Shown here piece after piece: positions 8,297 to 16,400 of a stretch of 64,000 nt of DNA. Origin of the DNA: Paraburkholderia phytofirmans OLGA172 (lineage in GTDB: Bacteria > Pseudomonadota > Gammaproteobacteria > Burkholderiales > Burkholderiaceae); the NCBI RefSeq assembly GCF_001634365.1, contig NZ_CP014578.1, forward strand, positions 4,582,071-4,646,070, in the 5' to 3' direction. The translations under genes and the position numbers were made by a program. Position 1 is the stretch's first letter; each line of letters begins with the position of its first letter. A model generated the notes under the pieces. The model was not told the DNA's origin and did not search any database. It saw only the letters and a list, made by a program, of their open reading frames with translations.

Positions 8297-9010
8297 TCAG
8301 GGTTTCGGCTCGACCTGATCGAGCCACTCGCCGAACATCCGGCGCGCGGCGGCTTCCAGCGCCGGACCGAACTGCGCAGTCTCGGCCCGCAACTGACGTA
8401 CATCGATACCGTGTCCGGCTATCTCACCGGCGTTGCCGATCAGCCAGGGTTCGAACCGGTCAGCGCGAATCTCCGGATGACATTGCAGACCCAGCACGTG
8501 GCCGCCCCAGGCGAACGCCTGGTTTTCGCAGGCGGGCGTCGAGGCGAGACGCGTGGCGTTGTCGGGCAGATCGAAGGTGTCGCCGTGCCAATGCAGCATC
8601 GACGTGTGCGCGCCATCCAGATGACGCACCGGCGAAGCACGGCCGGCATCGGTGAGCGTAAGCGGTGTCCAGCCGAGTTCGGTATGACCCGCGGGATAAA
8701 CGCGCGCGCCGAGCGCACGGGCGATCAATTGCGCGCCGAGGCAGATGCCGAGCGTCGGCAAACCGGCGGCAATGCGCTTTTCGATCATGGAGAGCAACGG
8801 GACGAGCGTCGGGTAAAGGGCGTCGTCGGTTGCACTGATCGGGCCGCCGAGTACGACCATGAGCGACGCGGCAACAGGGTTGGGTGCTTCGATACGGGCA
8901 AAGCCGACATCGAGATAACGCACCGGCCGACTACGCTCGCCGAGCTCCAGTTCAAGACTGCCCAGATCTTCGAAGTGCACATGGCGAATGGCCAGAACTT
9001 CGTGATTCAT
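8297..9010 (-). CDS. Class I glutamine amidotransferase (GuaA-N-like)
   Basis: A 237-residue stand-alone glutamine amidotransferase. The nucleophile Cys90 sits in TLGICLGAQLIA, and the catalytic His and Glu are in LGLQCHPEI. Such proteins release ammonia or cleave gamma-glutamyl compounds; the family includes GMP-synthase-like proteins of unknown partner and gamma-glutamyl hydrolases acting on small amines. The segment following the nucleophile (ARVYPAGHTELGW) fits the GMP synthase-like branch. There is no synthase domain in the protein or next to it, so the substrate is open. It may share a transcript with the downstream flavin oxidoreductase. Confidence 0.88.
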   Translation of the reverse strand: MNHEVLAIRHVHFEDLGSLELELGERSRPVRYLDVGFARIEAPNPVAASLMVVLGGPISATDDALYPTLVPLLSMIEKRIAAGLPTLGICLGAQLIARALGARVYPAGHTELGWTPLTLTDAGRASPVRHLDGAHTSMLHWHGDTFDLPDNATRLASTPACENQAFAWGGHVLGLQCHPEIRADRFEPWLIGNAGEIAGHGIDVRQLRAETAQFGPALEAAARRMFGEWLDQVEPKP

Positions 9011-9140
9011 CAGCCTGTCCCACCTTCAGGTTGACTAAAGACTTGCCGCTACGCGCGGCGCGAACCGGCCGGCGGACGGCAATCGCCGCCCGCCGGAACA
9101 CGGCTTCGCAGTGTAGCGGATTGTCCGGGAAGAAGCCGCC

Positions 9141-9779
9141 TTATTGGGCGAAGATCTTCCAGGTCTTCTTTTGGGTAGCGATGTCGGCCGCTTCGTAGAC
9201 CGAGCAATCGAGACGCAAATCCGTGTCCGACATGTTCATATTGAGCAGCGCGCAGTGATGCGGCGTCTTCTTCGGATTCTTGCTCGGCTCGAAGTGCGTG
9301 CAGCTCAGGCACATGCGGTGCGGCGGAATGGTGCCTTGCGCTTCCAGCTGGTGGATGGTCTTGAGCAGCGTGCGATAGAACAGCGTCTGCTCTTCGTCGC
9401 GCAGCGTGCCGACCGCTTTGGCCAGGAAGTCCGGCCATTGCGCAGCGCGTTTCGCGGCGGTGCGGCCACGCGCCGTCAGACGGACCGCGAGGGCGCGGCC
9501 GTCGTCGAGGGCACGGCGCTTTTCGACCAGGCCTTTGGTCTCGAGCGTGCTCACGGCATCGCTCGTGGTCGCGGCGGTCAACGCCGTTTCACGGGCAATT
9601 TCGCCGAGACGCATCGGGCCTTTACGCTGCATCAGCAAGACCAGGATTTCGCCCTGAGTCGGCGTAAGGCCTGCGCCCTCCGCCCATTCCCAAGCCTGGC
9701 TCCGCATGGCCGTGCTCAATCGCAATAGGCTGTGGGTCACTCGCCCAGCTGCCTTTTCTCCGTATACGCCTTCGCTCAT
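9141..9779 (-). CDS. MarR-family regulator with a four-cysteine C-terminal tail
   Basis: A 212-residue protein. Residues 14-150 are a MarR winged helix with LTPTQGEILVLLMQRKGPMRLGE, the recognition helix TAATTSDAVSTLETKGLVEKRR, and the wing (LDDGRALAVRLTARG). Residues 151-212 are an extension not found in most MarR proteins: it carries Cys157, Cys160, Cys176 and Cys192, an exact C-x2-C-x15-C-x15-C spacing, with His154, His162, His174 and His175 nearby. This looks like a metal or iron-sulphur site, so the protein may sense redox state or a metal; that is inference. The ATG at 9779 is preferred because the upstream extension of the open frame is not regulator-like. Confidence 0.88.
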   Translation of the reverse strand: MSEGVYGEKAAGRVTHSLLRLSTAMRSQAWEWAEGAGLTPTQGEILVLLMQRKGPMRLGEIARETALTAATTSDAVSTLETKGLVEKRRALDDGRALAVRLTARGRTAAKRAAQWPDFLAKAVGTLRDEEQTLFYRTLLKTIHQLEAQGTIPPHRMCLSCTHFEPSKNPKKTPHHCALLNMNMSDTDLRLDCSVYEAADIATQKKTWKIFAQ

Positions 9780-9971
9780 AATCTTCGTTTGGTTTATTAA
9801 AGCTTGCGTGCAATGCCGGCAAACCGCCGCCGAACACGCCCGTAGCCTGTGTGGGGTAGCCTCGCCCAACAGCAGACGAGACGGTTTCTACTATCTCAAA
9901 AATTTACCGCCTTGCAAGCCAAAGCGGCGAAAACGACATTCTATGCGAGACCGGCCAATCGTACAGCTAAG

Positions 9972-10164
9972 TTATCCAACGTAAGCTGTGGATAACCACG
10001 GGAAAACACCGCGGATGGCGTGTGTGCCGATTCTTGATAAGTAGCCAGCCGCCTCAGCCCTTACCAAAGTTGTCCCCGTATACCGGCGCCTATGCGCCTC
10101 GGATCAGCCCACTTATAGTCTACATAGTGCTTTGACTTTTCAGGGAATTATTCAGTTGTCCACA
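9972..10164. promoter_or_regulatory. Cluster of DnaA-box-like sequences
   Basis: TTATCCAAC (9972-9980), TGTGGATAA (9987-9995, perfect on the minus strand) and TTGTCCACA (10156-10164, one mismatch) lie within 193 bp. DnaA binding is inferred from the consensus alone. Their closeness to the presumed oriC, about 54 kb away, makes a titration or regulatory role possible. Confidence 0.35.
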
Positions 10165-10251
10165 GGCAGATGCAATGCTTGTTAACTACTACTACGTTTG
10201 TATACGAAAATTTTAGAAAAATCTGAAGGCCCCCGAGCTGGAAATTTATTT

Positions 10252-10280
10252 GCGAAAAAAACCCGCACGAAGCGGGTCTT
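10252..10280 (-). terminator. Rho-independent terminator of the YbdK-type gene
   Basis: Stem ACCCGC (10261-10266) pairs with GCGGGT (10272-10277) around a 5-nt loop. On the minus strand it is followed by a run of T complementary to the A tract at 10255-10260. It lies about 40 bp beyond the stop codon of the minus-strand gene. Confidence 0.85.
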
Positions 10281-10314
10281 CCTTACGGTTTAACGTAAAC
10301 AATCCTGGATCCAG

Positions 10315-11430
10315 CTAGGCTCGCCACTGCAGACACTGCTGCCTTACAGCTTCGTGCAAGGACTTTTCCTGCTCGAAAACCCCGCGCAACCACGTCGCGT
10401 CATTGACCTGACCGCGCGCGATCGCCCCGATTTCGGCGAGCGCTTTGCCCGAACCCAATGCTTCGGCGTGCGGTGCAATCAGATCCAGCGTTTCGAGGAT
10501 GTCTTCGGAAATCGTCTTGCGTTCGCTCGTTTGCGGATCGATGCAGTTGCCGGCCAGACCGAAGCGGCATGCCTCGAAGCGGTTGAAGGTATAGACGAGG
10601 TAATCGTCTTCCTTCGGCGTGATCGGCTTGTCGAGCAACAGATGCCGTGCAAGCGTCTGGATGTAGCAGGCAATCGCCGCGGCGCGATCCACTGAAAACG
10701 GCGTATCCATCACGCGCACTTCGATCGTGCCGAAACCGGGCTTCGGGCGGATGTCCCAGTAAAAATCCTTCATGCTGTTGACCACGCCCGTATGAACCAT
10801 CTTCGAGAAGTATTCCTCAAAGCTATCCCACGTCAACACGAACGGCGCGCGGCCCGACAACGGAAACGCGAACACGGAATTCAGTCGTGCCGAATGAAAA
10901 CCGGTGTCGACACCTTGTACGAACGGCGACGAAGCGGACAACGCGATGAAATGCGGAATGAAGCGCGACATGGAATGGAGCAGATACAGCGCGCTGTTCG
11001 GATCAGGACAGCCGATGTGCACGTGCTGGCCGAACACCGTAAATTGCTTGGCAAGGTAGCCGTACAACTCTGAAAGATACTGAAAGCGCGGCGTATCGAC
11101 GATCTGCCTTTCACTCCATTGCTGGAATGCGTGCGTGCCGCCGCCGCACAAGCCGACGTTCAGATGATCAGCCGCGGAAACCAGCGTATCGCGGATCTTG
11201 CGCAAATCGGTAACGGCCTGTTCGTGCGTCGTGCAGATACCGGTCGACAACTCGATCATGCTTTCGGTGATTTCCGGCGTGATGTTGCCGGGGATTTTTT
11301 CATCCTTGATGAGGCGCATCAGATCCGAGCCGGCTTTGGTCAGATCATAGTCGTGCGTATTCACGATCTGCATTTCGAGTTCGACGCCGAAAGTGAACGG
11401 TTTCGAATCGATGAAGGGTTCGAGTGACAT
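10315..11430 (-). CDS. ybdK: YbdK-type carboxylate-amine ligase (GCS2 family)
   Basis: A 371-residue ATP-grasp-like glutamate-cysteine ligase of the GCS2 family, the group called YbdK or carboxylate-amine ligase. The N-terminus [12 protein letters not shown] supplies metal-binding glutamates, and [11 protein letters not shown] and [12 protein letters not shown] are family motifs. Members show weak gamma-glutamylcysteine synthetase activity, and their real substrate is mostly unknown. A separate true gshA lies in the same window at 37.3 kb, so glutathione synthesis does not depend on this gene. The ATG at 11430 is chosen over 11466 because the conserved N-terminus begins right there. The antiporter gene is upstream on the same strand. 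Confidence 0.88.
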   Translation of the reverse strand: MSLEPFIDSKPFTFGVELEMQIVNTHDYDLTKAGSDLMRLIKDEKIPGNITPEITESMIELSTGICTTHEQAVTDLRKIRDTLVSAADHLNVGLCGGGTHAFQQWSERQIVDTPRFQYLSELYGYLAKQFTVFGQHVHIGCPDPNSALYLLHSMSRFIPHFIALSASSPFVQGVDTGFHSARLNSVFAFPLSGRAPFVLTWDSFEEYFSKMVHTGVVNSMKDFYWDIRPKPGFGTIEVRVMDTPFSVDRAAAIACYIQTLARHLLLDKPITPKEDDYLVYTFNRFEACRFGLAGNCIDPQTSERKTISEDILETLDLIAPHAEALGSGKALAEIGAIARGQVNDATWLRGVFEQEKSLHEAVRQQCLQWRA

Positions 11431-11560
11431 GGCGTCCCCAGAGTGAGGTCGGCTGGTGTGCGTCACATACCTGTGTCACACACCTGGCCGTTTTTGAAGC
11501 AAATAAGTCGGATAAAGCGCGCGAATCAAGCGCCTGAAGCATCGAAGAGCGGTGCTGCGT

Positions 11561-12766
11561 TTACTCTTCGCGCCGTTCGGCCACCAGCGCCAGGCTGCGA
11601 TACACGAGCCACGGCCCGAGAATCTGCAGCACGAAAATCGAACACATCACGATCGCGCGCAGTTGCGGATCGAAATTCGGATAGAGGGTGTAGGTATCGT
11701 CGACAAGCAGGTACGCCAGCGCCGACATCGGCGATAGCGACAAACCGAGGGCCATGCCCTGCTTCCAGTTCAAGCCGCTCGGCTTGGCGAAGGCCATCAC
11801 GCCCACCAGTTTCGCAGCCAGGCGCGCAACAATCAGGCCCAGCGCCGCGACCCCGCCAAGTGCGATGTCTTTCCATTCGAACGAGGTCAGCGTAAGCACG
11901 AACAGAATCACGGTCAATAACCAGCCGGCCGTACCGAAATGTTCGGGCCACAATTGCGGACGCGCTTCAAGATTCTTCACGATGATGCCCGCGGCCAGCA
12001 ACGCAAGAATGGTGGAAAGCTTGAACACATGCGCCACCGCAATCGCCAGCAGCACGAGGCCGAACAACGCGACGAACGAATGCTCGTCCTGCATGTTCAG
12101 ACGGCGATAAAAAAACGTGCAGGTGCGCGCGAGAAGATAGGCCAGCACCAGCGAGCCGGCCAGCAGATACAGCGGCTGCAGAATCGTGGCGTATACGTTG
12201 CCGTAAACCTCCTGATGCAACCAGCTCGAGACGAGTTTTTCGATCACCACCGCGTACATGCTGTTCAGTGCGGTAAGGGTCAACAACCGTTGGGTAACCT
12301 GACCTTCCGCGCGCAGCTCGGTTTTGAGCTGGATCACCATCGCCGGCGAAGTTGCCATGGCAATCGCGGCGAGCACCGTTGCCACCATCAGCGGCACCTT
12401 CAGAAACAACAAAACCGGCAAAACCAGCGCGAACGTGAGCGTGGCTTCGGCAACGCTCGACAGAATCAGCCAGGGATTGCGGCGAATCCAGCGCAGATCG
12501 AGCCGGCTGCCCAGTTCGAATAACAACAAACCGAGCGCCACATCGAGCAGCGGCCGCGCGGCGCTCGCGGAATCCGCATCGATCACGCCAAAACCGGCGG
12601 CCCCCGCGACCAGACCGATGACCGCATACCCGGAAATGCGCGGCAAGCGCCATGCGCGATAGCAAAGTTCACCGCACAGGCCCGCCGCGAGCAATGCGAG
12701 ACCAGCCCAAAAAATGGCGTCGGGTGTGAGTGGCCACGCTGGAAAAAATGAAAACGCCGACTTCAT
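11561..12766 (-). CDS. CPA2-family cation/proton antiporter (Kef-type, membrane domain only)
   Basis: A 401-residue integral membrane protein with about a dozen hydrophobic segments, beginning PDAIFWAGLALLAAGLCGELCYRAW. It matches the Na+/H+ exchanger domain of the CPA2 superfamily, such as KefB/KefC and related proteins, including the SRLDLRWIRR region and a MVIQLKTE segment. It lacks the C-terminal TrkA-N nucleotide-binding domain of KefB/KefC, so it is a membrane-domain-only member. It probably exchanges K+ or Na+ for protons in the inner membrane. The ATG at 12766 is used, with GGTTCTCC-type intergenic sequence upstream. The YbdK-type gene follows after 130 bp and may be co-transcribed. 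Confidence 0.88.
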   Translation of the reverse strand: MKSAFSFFPAWPLTPDAIFWAGLALLAAGLCGELCYRAWRLPRISGYAVIGLVAGAAGFGVIDADSASAARPLLDVALGLLLFELGSRLDLRWIRRNPWLILSSVAEATLTFALVLPVLLFLKVPLMVATVLAAIAMATSPAMVIQLKTELRAEGQVTQRLLTLTALNSMYAVVIEKLVSSWLHQEVYGNVYATILQPLYLLAGSLVLAYLLARTCTFFYRRLNMQDEHSFVALFGLVLLAIAVAHVFKLSTILALLAAGIIVKNLEARPQLWPEHFGTAGWLLTVILFVLTLTSFEWKDIALGGVAALGLIVARLAAKLVGVMAFAKPSGLNWKQGMALGLSLSPMSALAYLLVDDTYTLYPNFDPQLRAIVMCSIFVLQILGPWLVYRSLALVAERREE

Positions 12767-13165
12767 CGTGATGGGTTCTCCTTGGCAGCAACGGCAGACG
12801 ACACGAACCGGCGCAAACACCGGCGAGCGGGTGGGCGCATGAGGCGCTCACTGTTGCGATCGCTTCGCGTGACCCGCGTTGCGAGTTTTCAACGATCGGA
12901 TGATCTGAACGCACCGAAGCCGCGGAGGGCGCGGCGCATTCTGGGGTGCGGCCGTTGCAGCCGGCCTGGCACGGTGAAAGAACGCCGTCGACTTTGAATC
13001 AGATTCTGATTGAGCGGCACCGTTCCATTGCTGCGTGTGCCGCCAGAGGCGGGGCACCACGCGGAAAAGAACGGCGATTGTGCCATAGCTTTTTCAGACT
13101 CGACCGAAAAGACAGGAACATGCAGGTAAAACGGTAAAACGTACGTTATCTTCGCAAGATGAGGA

Positions 13166-13192
13166 AAAAGCGACCGTTTTAAAAACGGGTCG
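13166..13192 (-). terminator. Candidate minus-strand terminator hairpin
   Basis: CGACC (13171-13175) pairs with GGTCG (13188-13192). The inner stem continues as G-T-T-T against A-A-A-C with one bulged G. On the minus strand the hairpin is followed by a T run complementary to the A tract at 13165-13169. It is more than 400 bp beyond the mnmC stop codon. Confidence 0.5.
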
Positions 13193-13373
13193 GGCTCTCA
13201 TAGGGTACAGATTCCACGTTGCAGATGTGTTCTTCGGGACACTGTCCGAGGTGTTTTTCTACCCATTGCCGATGGTTTGGGTCCGACGATCACGGTCGAT
13301 CTCGAGATGGTTCTGCTGTTTACAGGTTTACTGTATGTATACGTAGTAACAGTTAACAAGGTGCCCTGTTTTC

Positions 13374-13577
13374 TGTGGATAACTCCCGTTTACCGAATCA
13401 ATTCATCGGGTTGCCGCTCGCATAACAGGATGCACAGCGTGTGCGGCAACGGCGGGTATACAAGGGTAACTTTTGGCGGTTTTCGGCTGCAGCAAAGTTA
13501 CCCCGTTTACGTCCACAACGGTTCCACATGAGTTGCGCCGGTAAACCGCGCGGTTATCCACACATTTCAGTGGATAA
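13374..13577. promoter_or_regulatory. DnaA-box cluster downstream of mnmC
   Basis: Two perfect DnaA boxes, TGTGGATAA at 13374-13382 and TTATCCACA at 13554-13562, and one single-mismatch box AGTGGATAA at 13569-13577, lie in 204 bp of non-coding DNA. Assignment rests on the nine-base consensus only. Confidence 0.4.
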
Positions 13578-13616
13578 CTTTTCTCGTCACTCGTCACCAA
13601 TGTTCCGCGCGCGCGG

Positions 13617-15584
13617 TTAACTCGCTGTGCCATGGCGCAACGCGCGTAAGAGGAAGCGGGCAGGATCGATGTCTTCGGCCAACTCCCGTTCGAGCGGCCA
13701 CGGCTCACCTTCGATTTGCGAGGCGATCAACTCGGCACCCAGCGCCGCCCATACCAGACCGCGCGACCCGTACGCGAATGCGCCGTACAAGCCGTCGACG
13801 CGCGGCAAATCGAGCGGCCATGCGCCACGCAGGCGCTGGGCATCGCGCGCCGATGCGGCTTCGTCGGCAAAGTTGCCGATCATCGGCATCCGGTCGCTCG
13901 TCACGCAGCGAAACGCGACGCGTCCCGCAAGCGCCGCCGCGCGTGCCGGAGCGACGATGCCGTCAAAGGCCGGCAGCATCTGCGCGACACGCTCGAGGTT
14001 TTCCAGATGGCCATCTGGTCGCAGCGAGGGATCAGGGTCGTCGAGTTCGTAGGTCGCGCCGGTCAGCGTGACGCCGTCGGCGAGTGGCACCGCGTAGCCA
14101 ACGCCCATCACCGGCATCCCAAGCGGCGGTACGGTGCCTGGCGGCAGCAAAGTCAGCTGGCCGCGGATGCTGCGGGTCGGTGCATGCTGCAAACCGGCGA
14201 TGCGCGCGGCCTCGTGTGCGCTTGCGACAATGACCACCGGCGCGCGCGCGATGGCCTGCCCTGCTGCGTCGAAGACGGTCCATTGATTGCCGGACCGCGC
14301 GAGGCGCGCCACGTCCACGCCGAAGCGGCGGTCGAGCAGCCCGCCTGCCGCCGCGCATTGCGCGGCACAAAGCGACGCCGGGTCGATCCAGCCGCCCTCC
14401 GGAAAGAGCCAGCCGCCGCGCGCGAGCGGCATGCCCGCAAGTCTTTGCGCTTCGCCAAGCGATACGGGCGTCACATAGTCCGAAGGGTAACCGAACGCCG
14501 CGATTGCTTCGCTCATCGAGCGCGCTTCTTCGTCGTCTGCGGCGATCTGCAACAGGCCGGGAGCGCCGCGCATTGGGCGGTGACCCAGCCGTTCGAGCGC
14601 TGCCCAGCGTCTGAGCGTGTAGAGAAAGCCTGCACGCGTGACACGCGAAGCGACGCTGTCGTCGCGCGAGATCATGGGATGGAACACGCCGGCCGGATTG
14701 CCCGAAGCGTCCTCGGCCACCGACGCGTGCCGTTCCAGCGATGTGACGCGCCAGCCACGCGAGGCCAGACGCTCGATCGTCGCGCAGCCGGCGAGCCCGG
14801 TGCCGATCACGATCGCATGCCGTTCGTCGACTTCAAGCGGTGCGGGCGGCTCATAGCGGCGTACGCGCCAGCGTGGCGCGAAATGGCCGACCAGCATCGC
14901 GCGTTTCCAGCCGAAGCCGTCAATTTTTTGGTACACAAAGCCGTTTTGCGTCAACGCACGTTTGATGTCGCCGGCGCTGCTGTAGGTCGCGAACGTAGCG
15001 CCCTCGCCGGCCAGCCGAGCCAGCGCTTTGAAGATCGCAGGTGTCCACATTTCGGGGTTCCTGGCCGGTGCGAAACCGTCGAGATAGAACGCATCGGCGC
15101 GCAGCCTCAATGCCGGCAAGCTGTCTACCGCGTCGGCGAACACGAGCGTCAGCGTGATCCGTCCGCCCTCGAATTCGAGCCGGTGCGTGCCGGGGACGAG
15201 CATCGGCCATTCGGCGGCCAGTGTTTCCGCCAGCGCGGCAATCTGCGGATCTGAAATCGTCGCCGCATAGACGCTGCGCAAATCGGCTTGAGTAAACGGA
15301 TGCTTCTCGGTCGAGACGAAGTGCAGCCGCTCGCAACGCGCCGGATCGGCTCGCCAGGCGGCCCAGCTCATCAGAAAGTTGATACCCATGCCGAAACCGG
15401 TTTCGAGCACGGTGAAGACGCGGCGTCCCTGCCACCGCTCCGGCAGCCCGTTACCGCGGAGGAAGACGTATTCAGCCTGTTCGAGACCGCCGACGGCGCT
15501 GTGGTAAATGTCGTCGTAGAGCGGCGAAAAAGGCGTGCCGTTGTCGCGGAATGCGAGGACGGCGGGGATCAGCGGATCGGTCAT
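13617..15584 (-). CDS. mnmC: Bifunctional tRNA wobble-uridine modification protein MnmC
   Basis: A 655-residue two-domain enzyme acting on tRNA uridine 34. The N-terminal 240 residues are the SAM-dependent methyltransferase (MnmC2) with VLETGFGMGINFL and the YLDGFAPARNPEMWT motif. From about residue 260 an FAD-dependent oxidoreductase (MnmC1) starts with VIGTGLAGCATIERLASRGW, the dinucleotide-binding motif, and ends with a YGAFAYGSRGLVWAAL segment. It removes the carboxymethyl group and then methylates, finishing mnm5s2U34. It works downstream of MnmE/MnmG, and mnmE is also in this window. The length is that of the family. Confidence 0.96.
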   Translation of the reverse strand: MTDPLIPAVLAFRDNGTPFSPLYDDIYHSAVGGLEQAEYVFLRGNGLPERWQGRRVFTVLETGFGMGINFLMSWAAWRADPARCERLHFVSTEKHPFTQADLRSVYAATISDPQIAALAETLAAEWPMLVPGTHRLEFEGGRITLTLVFADAVDSLPALRLRADAFYLDGFAPARNPEMWTPAIFKALARLAGEGATFATYSSAGDIKRALTQNGFVYQKIDGFGWKRAMLVGHFAPRWRVRRYEPPAPLEVDERHAIVIGTGLAGCATIERLASRGWRVTSLERHASVAEDASGNPAGVFHPMISRDDSVASRVTRAGFLYTLRRWAALERLGHRPMRGAPGLLQIAADDEEARSMSEAIAAFGYPSDYVTPVSLGEAQRLAGMPLARGGWLFPEGGWIDPASLCAAQCAAAGGLLDRRFGVDVARLARSGNQWTVFDAAGQAIARAPVVIVASAHEAARIAGLQHAPTRSIRGQLTLLPPGTVPPLGMPVMGVGYAVPLADGVTLTGATYELDDPDPSLRPDGHLENLERVAQMLPAFDGIVAPARAAALAGRVAFRCVTSDRMPMIGNFADEAASARDAQRLRGAWPLDLPRVDGLYGAFAYGSRGLVWAALGAELIASQIEGEPWPLERELAEDIDPARFLLRALRHGTAS

Positions 15585-15999
15585 GCGCGGCGGAAAATGA
15601 CACTCGAAAGAGCGGGTCAGACGTTACCGCCAGCGCGCGCAGCTCGCCGGGCGGCGAAAAAGACGCGCATAACGTTGGCAAAAACCAACGCCAAGCCACG
15701 TCCATACTGGGTTTCAGCCTTCGATTGAGGTCCGCGAAGAGGAAAAAGAAGGGTTTCCCCTCGATATCGGCTCCGGAACCGCTTAATTCTTTGAAACCCT
15801 TATCCTGATTGGGTTTGCGCTGCGCTATCATAGCAAGCGCCGCGAAGGGCGCGGCAGCACGGCAGACGGGCAGTCAACTGCCCGGCGCTATTTGTCCGGA
15901 GGGGATCCGGAGCCGCCGCTGCTCGACGGCGCGGCCCGCGCACGTATAATCGGCGCGTTCGCGCTGTTCGTGTCAACCTAAACTCAGAAAGGAACCTTA
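15585..15999. other. 415-bp intergenic region upstream of HU
   Basis: No gene is visible. It holds an inverted repeat CGGGCAG/CTGCCCG with a TCAA loop at 15867-15884 and, just downstream, the probable HU promoter. The mnmC promoter should lie on the other strand near 15,600. Confidence 0.5.
15922..15950 (+). promoter_or_regulatory. Probable promoter of the HU gene
   Basis: A perfect -10 box TATAAT lies at 15945-15950. A weak -35 candidate, CTCGAC or TCGACG, sits 16-17 bp upstream. It is about 50 bp before the HU start codon, and AAAGGAA just before the ATG is a good ribosome binding site. Confidence 0.6.
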
Positions 16000-16278
16000 A
16001 TGAACAAACAGGAACTGATCGACGCCGTCGCAGGACAGACCGGCGCCAGCAAGGCTCAAACCGGTGAGACGCTGGACACGTTGCTTGAAGTGATCAAGAA
16101 GTCCGTGTCGAAGGGTGACGCGGTTCAGTTGATCGGCTTCGGCAGCTTCGGTTCGGGCAAGCGCGCAGCACGTACGGGTCGTAACCCCAAGACCGGCGAA
16201 ACTATCAAGATCCCGGCTGCCAAGACCGTCAAGTTTACGGCTGGCAAGGCGTTCAAGGACGCGGTCAACAAGCGCTAA
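16000..16278 (+). CDS. hupB: HU-family nucleoid DNA-binding protein
   Basis: A 92-residue histone-like protein that binds and bends DNA as a dimer and compacts the nucleoid. The N-terminus [11 protein letters not shown] and the DNA-binding arm [30 protein letters not shown] are the family signature, including the conserved Pro at the arm tip (IPA). Length is that of HU. It is a single-gene unit with its own TATAAT promoter upstream and a strong terminator 25 bp downstream. The symbol hupB reflects the usual naming in Burkholderia; paralogues may exist elsewhere. Confidence 0.95.
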   Translation: MNKQELIDAVAGQTGASKAQTGETLDTLLEVIKKSVSKGDAVQLIGFGSFGSGKRAARTGRNPKTGETIKIPAAKTVKFTAGKAFKDAVNKR

Positions 16279-16303
16279 GCAGATTGCTGCCTGGCAGTTG
16301 ACA

Positions 16304-16326
16304 CCCGCCAACGGCGGGTTTTTTTT
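16304..16326 (+). terminator. Rho-independent terminator of the HU gene
   Basis: Stem CCCGCC (16304-16309) pairs with GGCGGG (16313-16318) over a tight AAC loop and is followed by eight T at 16319-16326. It is 25 bp after the HU stop codon. Confidence 0.92.
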
Positions 16327-16400
16327 CGTCTGCGATTTTTGTTTAGCCGCGACGGGCGTCGCGGCTAAACACTCAGCAAGCGGCGCAAGGGCCGCCAGGC

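Larger units (their letters stand above)
9780..10314. other. 535-bp intergenic region with DnaA-box-like sites
   Basis: No gene is visible. The stretch is clearly more AT-rich than its neighbours from about 10,100 on. It contains a consensus DnaA box (TGTGGATAA) at 9987-9995, a near-match TTATCCAAC at 9972-9980 and a one-mismatch site TTGTCCACA at 10156-10164. The promoter of the MarR gene should lie in the low-coordinate part. A terminator for the YbdK-type gene closes the high-coordinate side. Confidence 0.6.
12767..13616. other. 850-bp non-coding region between the antiporter gene and mnmC
   Basis: This is the longest gene-free stretch in the window. Frames here are short and unlike any family I know. 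Because mnmC ends at 13617 on the minus strand, only the antiporter needs a promoter here, so the length is unexplained. It holds DnaA boxes at 13374-13382 and 13554-13562, a near-match at 13569-13577, short palindromic AT-rich sequence around 13,330-13,360, and a minus-strand terminator-like hairpin at 13166-13192. A transcript from the minus strand ending at that hairpin, either a long mnmC 3' UTR or an RNA gene, is possible. Confidence 0.6.

Noticed and set aside
13716..15254. 512-residue plus-strand open frame
   Set aside because: Shadow of mnmC, which has both enzyme domains on the minus strand.
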